Below, in pieces: positions 52,901-64,000 of a stretch of 64,000 nt of DNA. This DNA comes from Aphis gossypii. Lineage: Eukaryota > Arthropoda > Insecta > Hemiptera > Aphididae. The number at the start of each line of letters is the position of its first letter. The first letter of the stretch is position 1. Below the pieces are notes generated by a model. The model was given only the letters and a program-made list of their open reading frames with translations, was not told where the DNA came from and did not search any database. The DNA is taken from positions 52,677,260-52,741,259 of the forward strand of contig NC_065530.1 of assembly GCF_020184175.1 (NCBI RefSeq), given 5' to 3'. A program made the position numbers and the translations under genes.

Positions 52901-54751
52901 TATTTATTAAATTACGCACAATTCCCTCCCACCGAAAAGCACTTGTGCGTATACGTGATCATCGTAGGTATATGATATTTGTATAATATTATTATCCCGT
53001 ATCGGGTTTATAGACTCGTTTTCGATCGGTACGAAAAACATATCGATAAGAACGAGCATATATTATAATACATATAGGTACATGGAGCGTGCGTGCGTGC
53101 AACGGACAAACGGTATAATAATATGTACACATGATCTACAGAGTTTAATTAAGCGGGGCAATGGTGAAGTCATTGAGAATAAAAAAAAAAAACAAAACAA
53201 AAACGAAAAAAAAACCGAACGCGTATTATATGTGCGCACAACGCGGGCAAGACGCGAGGATGGCCGCAGGACGACCACCGAATAATTTATCCGTCCGAGT
53301 CGCATGATTTATCTGACGCCCGACGTACATACTCGCGGTCGGGCCCGCCCTTGGTTTTTGTGGGGCCATATATACACACACATTCACACACACACACTAG
53401 CACGAATGTGGCGCACGTATATATTAAAAATATGTTTTTTTAAATAGGAATAAAAATTTAGAAAAAAACTCGAAACATTGACGAATTTACGAGTATAGAC
53501 TCGTGTATATCATTTGCCGGTTTATAGTATAGACACGAAACGTACCTGTATAAAAATTAAAACGATACATAAAAAAAAACGCGGTGACCATCGATACACG
53601 TTCGTATTTCGCGGTGCACTGCGAGTGAAACGTGTGCACTATTTAACTATATATTATCCTTATTATACAGCATGATATCGTGTACACCTACACGAAACCG
53701 AAAATGGGGTAAACCGTAATCCTCTGCGATGGTAGCAGCGGTGATCAGAAATATAAAATTGAATTATTCTGTAGGTTTTAAATGCCAGAATGTGTTGGGA
53801 AATGATTTTACCCGATCAGACGTTTGGAAACATTCCACTGAGGACCACGACTTTCGATAATTTTCTACATCACGCGACGCAACCCGCGGTATGCGTAAAA
53901 ACCAATCACGTACCGCGAGCGATTGCACATTTTCGAGTGTAACGATGAGCTGAATTAATTAATATAATATTGTTATAAATAGAAACATATATACATACAC
54001 AGCTATACGAGTTACGGTTTAAGCGCATCGTATACAGTGTAATAATATAGTGTACAGAAATTAATACTGAATCGATTATAATAGCGTGTGTGAGCAATCT
54101 TTCTTTTTATTTTCTACACGGTAGTCATGCGAGATGTTGGAAGGCAGCTGTGGCTCGAGAGCGAATGAGAAACACACATATATGTATATAAAACAGTGAC
54201 GGCGGCCGTAGGCTGTATCAAACATGGCTGCAGTGCCGCGCGGCCGACGACAACGTCGAATTACGGATACTTATATACCGAATGAGCGATACCTCTGCGA
54301 CCTGTGAGATTGTGATTATTATTTTTTTTTAACGCGTTTAAGCTCTACTCCGTATTCATGTACTAGTCACTGGTCAGTGTACTAATTTTTTCTACTACGT
54401 GTTTAAGCGTTTTACGATTTTTTTCTTTATTTTTATTTCTGACACTTCACACGAAGTACTAGACGAAAACCGAAAAAAACTGACCTGCAGCAGAACGGAA
54501 GGTTTTCGTTCCAACGACGTCCCGACTAAAATATATCATAGTAATACGCGAGACGAGACATTAGGATCTACTGCTGTTCCGAAAGTAAATATACACGCGT
54601 AATACGAATATAGAGAAACCTGGCGTATTCTTACCGTAGCGAGACATGTATTACGCATTAGTTTTTATTAAATGAGACATCTTTATCATCATAATGTACG
54701 TGTGTTAACAACGACTGCAGCAGACGGTGTAAAATAATATTATTATCATCA

Positions 54752-54790
54752 TCGCGGCGGCGGCGGCGGTAACCGTGGGCCGCCGCCGTC
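54752..54790. repeat. GC-rich hairpin: CGG run facing CCG run
   Basis: CGGCGGCGGCGGCGG at about 54753-54769 is followed, after TAACCGTGG, by GCCGCCGCCG (54780-54789). The arms are perfectly complementary over ten bases, giving a very stable stem in AT-rich intron. It may be a structural element in the pre-mRNA or a GC-rich binding-site array. Confidence 0.6.
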
Positions 54791-56395
54791 TATTAAGGGG
54801 GAGCCGAGTGTAGTAGGTAGGTATATAAATACGTATACAGTATACACGTATATATATAATAGGTATTAGGTATATATTTTGTATATAATATGGCGGGACG
54901 AGTCGACGGCTGTGGCGGCTACCGTGTAAGGCGCGTTCACACAGTCATAATTTAATTTCGCCACCGACGAATAGTACAACAATATAATTTAGCATTTTAT
55001 TTACATACACGTACGTAACTCGGAACACATTTTCCGCGTCTTTCTATCGTCGTGCGCCGCACCAGGACTTAAATAATAGGTACATATACACGCGGGCCCG
55101 GATTCCGCGAACGTACGTCTTGTGAATGACGAACGCGATCGCTACCGCGATAGTTAACGATTCGATAACGTCCTTGGTACGTGACGTGGGACGAAGATAA
55201 GGCCATCGAACAATTATTTCGAGAGGAAAGAATTATTAAGCTTCCATATCGCGACGACGCTGCGCCGCGTTTAACCATGATAGGCGAATAACGTGTAGGG
55301 ACGACAGTCGACTGCTGCAGAACTATATAATGATCAACGTATATTTAATAGCATAGTGCCACATATTATAAACAAAACAAACAATAATTTATACTATGAC
55401 GATTTGGTTTTCGAAACATATCCTCTGGCAAACAGTTTATAGCACTATATATAGCCATCGATCTCGGTGACTCACTGCGGCGCGCAGATCGATTGACTCG
55501 GACTCTATCCTGGGCGCTTAATATTATAATAATGAATCGCACGGCGTTATTGTTACATAATAACAATAATAATATATTATACATATATTATTATTATTAT
55601 TACGACGACGTTGTAATTGAGACGGTACACACACACAGACACGAGTAGGTATAAGCCCTATACACATATACACTGTATAGAATTATTCTTCGTCGTCGTC
55701 GGCGGCAGCGGCGGTCGGGCAAGCGCGCACAATGGTTTTCGGAGATTTATCGTCCCAAAGACATCGAAATAATTTACGTGGAAACAAATAAATTACACGA
55801 GCGCGGATGGGACCCCCTCTGCCGCCGCCGCCGACCCCCACGCCGGCCGGTCGGCGGCTCGGGTTTGTCTTAATTTTCGACTACACGCGGCGGCGAGTCT
55901 CGCGCTGCTCTTCTACTGCTGCTGCTGATGCTGCTGCTGCTTATATATACACGACCTTTACTACAATATACATTACACATATTATTATTATACTTAGGAC
56001 TCGACCGACCGGCATATGGCACACAGCACGCCCACGTCCCCCTATTTGTACGCATCGTATATGTGTGTACGCTATGTGTATATAATAATAATAATGGCAC
56101 TCTCTTTCGTACATATATATATACATATGCACATGTGTACAAATGCGCTCGCAAACACACGGAAAACGATATCTTTCTCTCTTTCACCTGGACACGATAT
56201 AATATATTGCGTTTTCTCGACAGTTGTTTCATCGACGTTAATTCGCCGACAGATCGCCATACGCCACACATTCGCCGCAGCCTCGCACCCCGTATCGCAT
56301 TATTGCACGTTTTAGACGTACCTCCTAATCATTAACCCCAAACCCGATTTTTGTGTATATATATATTATATGAAGAACATTTTAATTAACGATCG

Positions 56396-56405
56396 AAAAT
56401 GGCCG
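56396..56405 (+). promoter_or_regulatory. Pho/YY1-type site in Ubx intron 1
   Basis: AAAATGGCCG fits the Pho consensus. The nine bases ATGGCCGAC recur at 37023, inside the PRE-like cluster. No GAGA tract lies next to this copy. Confidence 0.25.
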
Positions 56406-59400
56406 ACTCCGGCTGCCAAACGTATACCGACATACGGTCGTGTCTTTGTAACATTTATAGCCATATTATAGGTAATAAGTATAGTACCACCTACATGCGA
56501 TATAATATTATTATACCGAACTGCAGCGGCTTAAAATGCAAATATCACAACTGCATAACAACCAGTAAAATTCGAAATCCGAGCAGAGTGGACATTGGAA
56601 AAAATTGCACGTATGACTCGCGCGCGTCCGAGAGATTGATTGGCTCCTGGGTGGCATATTATACAATGTATAATGTAATGTGGACGTGAATAAAAAACGA
56701 CGGGCGTACGCGACAACACGAGAGTCACCTCGTTCCTAGGTTGAATGATAATTATAGCCAGCGAGCGCGTAACGCATACGCAAAGATGCAAAACTCTTCG
56801 TTTAATTTAGTCTATATTATAATACATTATGTACTCGCGTAGTCCCGCACCCGAAACGTCCGTTTGAATAATAAAAAACCGATACGCGAAATATTATCAA
56901 AAAAAAAAAAAATGTTCAAGAGTTTTCGGAAATATTAAGTATTTTGCTTATATCCTGTCATCGACGTTGTCGCCAGACGCGGTATGTATCCAAAATTCGT
57001 ACGAGAACGTACATAGTCAGACGCGTATATCGCGGACGTTTAATTTGTGCGAGTAGGTACATTATATTATATTGGTAGGATATACATTTTTCGAACGCCC
57101 ACGCGACGCTAGTGAACGCACGGGTATATATTATATACATATACTTCAGTACAAAGACGCGCGGGCCGTTTTGAGGCCATAAGTCATTTGCCGGCCGGTA
57201 ATTTATAATATTATGAAAGTAGAAAACTGGTCTTGCGGTGACAAGACCTCCCGGTTTTTGCCATTCATTACGACCGTCTATTTATTACATTGCGTTTCCG
57301 ACTTGCTGCAGCAGCAGAAGAAACTGCAGCGAAGGATCGTGTTTGTGTATGTGTGTCTTCGAAATTGATTTAGTCCCGACCGGACGATAAGTCATCGAGA
57401 CAATTTGTGACCGTCCGACATGCGCATATAAATATATAATATATATGAATAATAATAATAGTCGTGAAAATTAATTCCCAATTGCTGGCGTATTTAATAT
57501 AATATTATAAACTTGCATTGCGTACGACATTCTATATATTAAGAATGTGTTACGTACATATTATTATATATAGGATATAGGAGAACGTGATTATGGAAAA
57601 CTCAAAACGACGAACCGTAATTATATTATATGTATATACATATTATTTTTTTTGATGCGCACACAATATTATAATAATATAATGTGTTGGTCGGAACACC
57701 ATCACTTCAGACCTTTAATTAGGGGGTCGCTGTTGTTGTGTGATGAATAGGTTATGTACCTATTACCAGCTCAGTGGTGCAGCAGTGTGTCGGAATGTAT
57801 ATACGTACTCCGTGCACATGATATTTCGCCGTCCAACGATGGTATTACCGGCGATTGTAGATTACCTACGCGTAGTATGCGGACCGAAATTGCGTTGCCC
57901 GGAGAATGAAAACGAAACGTGTTAAAAAAAATCATCTACGGAATCGTTTAGTCGGTGTATATTATTATTATTATTAAAACAACGGAGGCAGAGCTTCGAG
58001 GTGTTTTCGGATTTTTATAATATACGATGTGTGTGCATACATTTATAGGCTTTTACTATTATAATTTCGTTGTTCGTCTTCTCCGAAACATATTATATTC
58101 TCCGCCCATACTGAAGAAAATTCAATATTATGCGTATTCACGATATACTACATAATGACCGTGTTTAAGACCGCATAATATCTTATATAATATTTTCGTG
58201 TGAAATTTAAAATCAATCACATAGGTCCGCGTATAAGTATATATATTCGGTGAGTCGGAATAATATGATTTAATTTAAATTTTGCCGCTTTTGGCTGCAG
58301 TTGCAGGTACACACAACGCGTAATAATATTGTATTAAGTAAAAAAAAATTGTTGTGACATCGCGCGTCGTATTGAATATAATAATACATACATGTTCTGA
58401 TGATTAATTCTTTGGCGCTTAGTCGATGAATACCACTGCGCGCACGTCCTACAACTGGTTCGGTATCGAGAATACTGATAATATTATATTAATATAATAT
58501 TATGGACGACAGTTACGAAATCACGTTGTTTTATTTCACGGTTTGTTCTTCGTCTCCGGTCTGCAGCCGACTCCCACTGAACCAATACTAAAGGTTATGT
58601 GTTAGGAGGACGAATGATTTTTGGTGGGTATTTTCTACATAGATAGTCATCGCGTCATCATCAGAACCCTGTTACGATAATAGTGTATTATGTACTCGTC
58701 TCTGGTAAGCCGGGTGGTTAACGTTCACCTCCGATCGCGAGATATATAATTTTCTCTTGAAATGCGACCGTAAATTGAAATGTTGAGTAATCCCGGCATT
58801 TCGGGGGGAGGCGATGGATTCCGTTCGCGGTAAAACGCTATTCCGTTCTGAAATACTTCGTCCTGACCGAAAACCCGTACACGCGCATTATATTATAATG
58901 CACACCATCGCATACGTGTACATATACGTCTCTCGCGTAAATCGCACGCATAACTGTCTCGGGTCCATCGAGTACAGCAATTTCGTATACGCGTAACTGT
59001 GTTATATATTATACGTTATACGTACACTGCTGCTGCTGCAGTGTACATAATATACGTTGCATAAGACGATATATAAGGTCGCGCAGAACCCCACGACACA
59101 GCAGAGGCGCCTAATTTAAATTTACACCACCCGCTAGACGTCTGAAATGAAGTCATTTGAATAAAACCGTCGGCGCGTTTCGGTCGCCGTGCCGAGTAAA
59201 TCTCCATATGTCGCCGCCAGCCGCCGCTCTAGCGTTTTCACTCTCGTCTGACGTCTACGCGCGTCGCAAAACGTACATTATTATGTCGCGTGTGTGTTTC
59301 GTGCTAAAATGTATATATATATGTATATGTAACTCGTGCGGAACGTATAATATGTGTGTGTTCGTATTACATAGCAATCGGAGTCGTCGTTGGCCGTGTC

Positions 59401-62400
59401 GAGGGGAGACGAATATATATTATATAAAAAACCGTTTAACACAGTATAATGTACTAAATACGAATAAAAAAGAGCATAGAGTAAAGCAATGATAAGTATA
59501 CAGTTTGCGATTAGTGTATTACCGAATATTCAGTAGATATACGAATGTATACAGTGCGGCGCAGTGTTTCCAACGCTAAGCCTTGCAGTTAATTAAAATT
59601 TGATTTTTGGAATTTCAAAAATTTTGAAAATATGGTGTTTAAGAATATTTAAAAATTCTGAAAATTATAATTTGGATAAATTTGTTAATAGAGGAAAAAA
59701 ATGGGAGTTAGCATGCCCATTGCCTGAACATGAATCACCACTGTACCTATATACGTTTAACGTCGTATTATTGGTGCGGCCATCGTTTTGAACACCTAAA
59801 TACATGTTTTCTCCGTCTCATTCTGACCCGTCTACACTTTTTATGATTTATTGCTTTGAGTATACCTATACGTCTGCAGACGGACAACTGCAGCCATTAA
59901 ACAACAAATTACTTTTTTTCATATCGCACCCATGATACAAATATAATAAATATGATTATACATAATATGCTCGACGCACGTGATATTTAATAATATTATC
60001 GTCAATCAACGAAATCTTTATACACGGATAACCACACAACGCACGTCCCGCGCTGTACTTGCGGATGATCGTCGACGAAAACTTTTGCCTCCTCAGCTAT
60101 AGTCGTTTGTTGTTCGGCGGGGGAGAGGACACAGAATAGATCGCGTGCGGTCGTGCGATTAATCGCTACTATATAATATACAGATATTACCTATACAATA
60201 ATAGTCATCGGATAGACGTGTTATACTATCCTGCATCGCGTACGCAATATAATATACACATTATGCCGATAATCGACTGCTGCCCCACATATATAATAAT
60301 TCACACCTGTTTACGTATATTGCTCGATGAAGGAACACAATAGGCGTTAGGAACTTATTAAAACACACACAATATGTATATATAAGGTAAAATATATTTA
60401 TTATACATCGTAAGATCCAACAGCTACATGCCCCTGTATACTTCATCAAAATATGTAGGTACGTACGTGAAATGAGATTTTCGAAACTATCGTTTCTTTA
60501 TTAGTTCCCGTATAATCATCAAACGTCATTTTATAGGGTCGTTTATTATAAAAATATACACATATATATGTGTTTGTGTGTACTATTATATTATTTAACC
60601 GACCGCTGTAGATTTTCCCGTGTTTGATTTTTGAGTTCTTTCTCGTTACTTTTTCTTCGATTTTTTTTTATTAATTATCGTCAAAAACTTATCACGAAAT
60701 TCGCAGAGGCAGATTCGTTCAAAAAGTAATTATTTCACACTCATATTATAATACGGCATACTATAGTATACACGCACCGGCTACCGGTATAATAGAACTA
60801 TTCCGAATAACGTAAAGTGCGTATAATATAATAATGATTAATGAATTTAAATATTACGAAAAATGTGTTTTAATTACCCCGTATGACCGATGGTTATCTG
60901 GTGCAACTGACGAAATGTCGTGCACTGCTGCAGGTGTACCCCATCTGCGCCACTGCTAAACAACCCTCCACTCGACTACTGCAATACCTATACATACTAT
61001 GTAACCAATGGAGGTATATATTTATATATATATACGTACGCGTGTGTGTGAGTGTAGTCCAATTATTATTAATATTATTATACGTATACAAACCCCAAAA
61101 CGATGACGTTCAGTGCGTGCGGTAGAGGTTCAAGCACCACGGCTACGTTGTCGTTTGCCCTGCTCCCCTACCTCACAATCCACGGAGGGCGATGAACGGC
61201 AACAACGCAGTGGCGTCCGTCCGACATTATCCGATTAAAAAAAAAATACTTTTAATGTTGCCATTCGACTGAATCATATAAGATTAAAATATATACACGC
61301 GATGAAACATTTTCGGAGGGTGCCAAATTCGTTCTAGGAAACACTTATTATACATAAAATATAATAAATAATTATATTCAAAAAAATAATAATTTGATAA
61401 AATATTACAGTATTAAAGTGTGTCGATAAACTTCATATCCATCGACAAACTAAATATCTACTCGAGAAAAGTGAGAAAGATTGAATTAATTATATAATGA
61501 TCAGTAAACGAGGTGTAATTTTGTTTGTTTCTCATCTCGGTTAAAATTAATTGTAGTAAGTGCGCGTTTCGTTTTCGGTGATAAAATCGATTGCGTAACG
61601 CAAGCGAGGGAATAGTTACATAGCATACATATAATTAAAACATATACATGTATATTGTATATACCTCGTTGTTTTCATATAGGTCATTTATTTTTATTTT
61701 TTATGCGGTTCATATCATAATGATTCATAATAATTGTGGTTAAGTATAAGAATTTATGTTCTATAGTGTTTACAGGTTCGTAAACATTTTTATTGAATCT
61801 TCTATACTTGTAATTTTGATTTAATTTGTTGTACCATTAAATGATATTATTATACGGTTAATCGGCTGAGGTAAAACACTTTTAATAGTGTACTTTAATC
61901 TATTTCGCTATTCATACGTTACCTATTTAAAATTATATTACAATATTACCCATGCATTTGTAACTTATCTACATTTAATGGTCTCCGTGATATTCTTTAC
62001 TAGGTGCTAAGTCTGCTTGTGCAGTGTGAACGGGATAACAGTAAAATATCTCTACAGTAATTTGGATGTATACCTCCGTGGTCGTAATGTTTATATGTAT
62101 CTAATAATATGTTTTATTTACTCCAGCAACAATCGAACAATGGGTACAGCCCGCGGGTGCAGTGTACATGCACTGTATACGCGATAATCGGGCACGTGCA
62201 CCTCTAAATATTTATACTATTACGCTACGAACCCAAAAATTAAAGTAGAGTATACTTTGTAATCGTCATCTTCCGGACGGTTCAAAACATACGGTTTTAC
62301 ATTCTATAATAATAATAATCACTCGATAATAGAAGTAGGTATATGCGACATCGGACGATTCACGTTATCGTATCACAGAAAATCGAGAGCTGATGGGAAA

Positions 62401-62449
62401 TCTCGCAGGCACGCGTATTAGGACATATCTATGATCAACGTTGCCGTTT

Positions 62450-62560
62450 TAACGGATGCGTGCCATGTGTATCGGCGGCGGTGGCTGCGACGGCAATATG
62501 GACGCTGCGGCTTCGGAATACGATGGCCGCCGCTGTCGGCGTTTCGAACACACCCGATGG
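62450..62560. promoter_or_regulatory. GC patch with Pho/YY1-like site
   Basis: A GC-rich patch containing GATGGCCGCCGCTG around 62522-62535 and several CGGCGG words. It is one of a series of similar short GC patches in the distal part of the visible intron. Regulatory role is inferred only. Confidence 0.22.
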
Positions 62561-63185
62561 TTAACGTGTCAGTCACACAATAATTATACTCGAGTATACT
62601 ATTGAGGAAGATCCGAGATTTAAAGATTTACTTTCCCAAAAAAAGACAAAATATACAATATAGGTACTCTATCGTCGTATACAGCGTTTTATCATTATTT
62701 ACCCGCGGTATTACGCCACTGCCGTCGTCATCTATCTATCTGCACACCGATTCAAGCGTCGATCGTATACACTGTGCATAGCTTATAGGTATGTATGTAT
62801 ATTCCTAATAAGAATTTCTTATCGAAAGAGGTCTGTAGCACCGGAGGCTGCATGCAGGCCGCCACCGCCGCCGCAATGGACCGCCAGGCGTTTGCTTCTT
62901 CTATCCGCGGTCGGCGGCACTCGTCACGTATACTTTATACGATACGAAAATAATAATAATATTATTATTATTATTATAACAATGTATCGCGGCGCAGACC
63001 GACTGGTAGGTATATACGTCGTACCTACGGGTAGGAGGCGCGCGGCGAGGTTATGCGCTCGCCGTATACAATAATATATATCGCGCGCGCACATATTATA
63101 ATATATCATTGTAATTGGCATTTAAAACGAACAAATAATATCTACATCTATAATATTATTGTCTATGTGCATTATAACAATATAA

Positions 63186-63197
63186 ACGCGCGCGCGT
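63186..63197. repeat. Alternating CG tract ACGCGCGCGCGT (second copy at 13349-13360)
   Basis: The same twelve-base palindrome, followed in both places by ATATA, occurs here and in the upstream intergenic region. Pure purine-pyrimidine alternation of this kind favours Z-DNA. Coincidence of simple sequence is likely. Confidence 0.6.
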
Positions 63198-64000
63198 ATA
63201 TATATATATTATAATATATAAATATATGTATACACAACGTCCGTTTTAACGATATATATGCGAGTACCTAACCTACGTCGGCCGCACGCGTGGGTGTGGC
63301 CTGGACCGCCGCGCCACCGGACCTAATTAATTTCAAATTTTTTCTTCTCCACCTCCCCCCCCCCCCGTCCGTCTCCACAAACCGTATTCTTTTCGGTTTG
63401 CCCGCGCCATATGATATATCATCGCGTACTGTGTCGTACAACCAAAGTATAATATATTATATATCGTTAAATTACATATATATTATATGCGTGTACGACG
63501 ATATGATGCCGGCGATTGATTTATATCCGTACTCGTACGCGAGCTGGCTTATAAATATACATTATATATATGTACGTATTATACGTATTGTACACGTATT
63601 ATAAGTCGGCGTTAACCCGCCGACGACGACGAGCGTCTGCCCACCCCTAAATCGTCCGGTGTTTTTGTTCTGTATGGTAAATAATACACCTCTGTACCTA
63701 TACACGTGTACCGCACAGCACGCATTTTCCTCGTCCACCCTGCAATTTTTCGATTTTTTTCCTACCCCGTTTTTTTTTATTTTTATTTTATTGTATGTGT
63801 AATGCGTATGTACATCATATTATATATGTATATATATATTAAAAAACCGACTTTTCCATATCGCCGCGCGGTTGCCTATTGTTGTGCGTAAAAACAATGT
63901 GTACGGTACATCTCTACGTGCGCTATGCTTTTTCGGATATTCTGGTGCCAATTTTTACACCCACTGTCGAAATTTTTCCCTCCTTTTCGTGCTCGGCCGA

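Larger units (their letters stand above)
27469..64000 (+). other. Ubx: Ubx intron 1 (5' part, continues past the window)
   Basis: No homeobox exon (the conserved WFQNRR-type motif) is visible on either strand after exon 1, so this whole stretch is read as one intron of more than 36.5 kb. In Drosophila the long Ubx introns carry abx/bx enhancers and a Polycomb response element. Here 27.5-29.4 kb is AT-rich and featureless by eye. From about 29.4 kb CpG becomes common, and short GC patches occur near 36.8-37.3, 46.9-47.0, 51.4-51.6, 52.1-52.3, 54.7-54.8, 55.6-55.9, 62.45-62.55 and 63.3 kb. Apart from the sites and repeats listed separately I see no supported gene in it. Confidence 0.85.

Noticed and set aside
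59016..59062. Hairpin around GTACACTGC...GCAGTGTAC as a microRNA precursor
   Set aside because: Only nine perfect pairs; the outer stem falls apart.
61126..61140. GGTTCAAGCAC, a near match to the tRNA B box
   Set aside because: One mismatch, no A box at the right distance and no acceptor stem.
1..64000. Hox-cluster microRNAs (mir-iab-4/iab-8, mir-10)
   Set aside because: No match to the mature sequences was seen by eye. In insects these lie in other Hox intervals, not next to the Ubx 5' end.
27469..64000. Search for the Ubx homeodomain exon or fly-type microexons
   Set aside because: No WFQNRR-type, RRRGRQTYTRYQ-type or microexon-like peptide seen on either strand; presumed beyond the window.

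Overview
This is an AT-rich eukaryotic window with one securely identified coding exon: the first coding exon of the Hox gene Ultrabithorax (Ubx), plus strand, 26739-27468. It starts MNSYFEQSGFYGG and carries the QDSPYDAS and CTPESRVGYG blocks. It ends in the hexapeptide block NHTFYPWMAIAG, directly followed by a splice donor. No homeobox is visible on either strand, so the homeodomain exon lies beyond base 64000 and the first intron is longer than 36.5 kb. The organism is an insect. The AT-rich background, the dense short TAGGTA/TACCTA words and the simple-repeat content look most like a hemipteran, probably an aphid; that is inference from overall character, not from a diagnostic gene.

Layout: 1-25300 is upstream intergenic DNA. 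It is mostly AT-rich and holds a probable repeat remnant (about 3780-4160), a decayed non-LTR retrotransposon 3' end on the minus strand (20469-20893), and small CpG-rich patches at 10700-11160, 12560-12670 and 13050-13160. The patches carry motifs resembling YY1/Pho, CTCF and NRF1/ewg sites. From 25300 to 26738 the DNA becomes GC- and CpG-rich: the putative promoter and 5' leader. Exon 1 follows. From 27469 to the end is intron 1: AT-rich at first (27.5-29.4 kb), then richer in CpG and punctuated by short GC patches, GAGA tracts and ATGGC (Pho/YY1-core) motifs. The clearest cluster is at 37021-37080.

Besides Ubx there is one coding-like candidate on the opposite strand inside the intron (36317-36477). 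It is a 161-base open stretch flanked by good acceptor and donor signals, with a faint resemblance to an ionotropic-receptor motif. Recognisable transposon protein sequence is scarce, as expected of a Hox cluster. I saw no tRNA, rRNA, CRISPR array or known microRNA, though no computational scan was possible. Regulatory calls rest on motif reading only and are low confidence.
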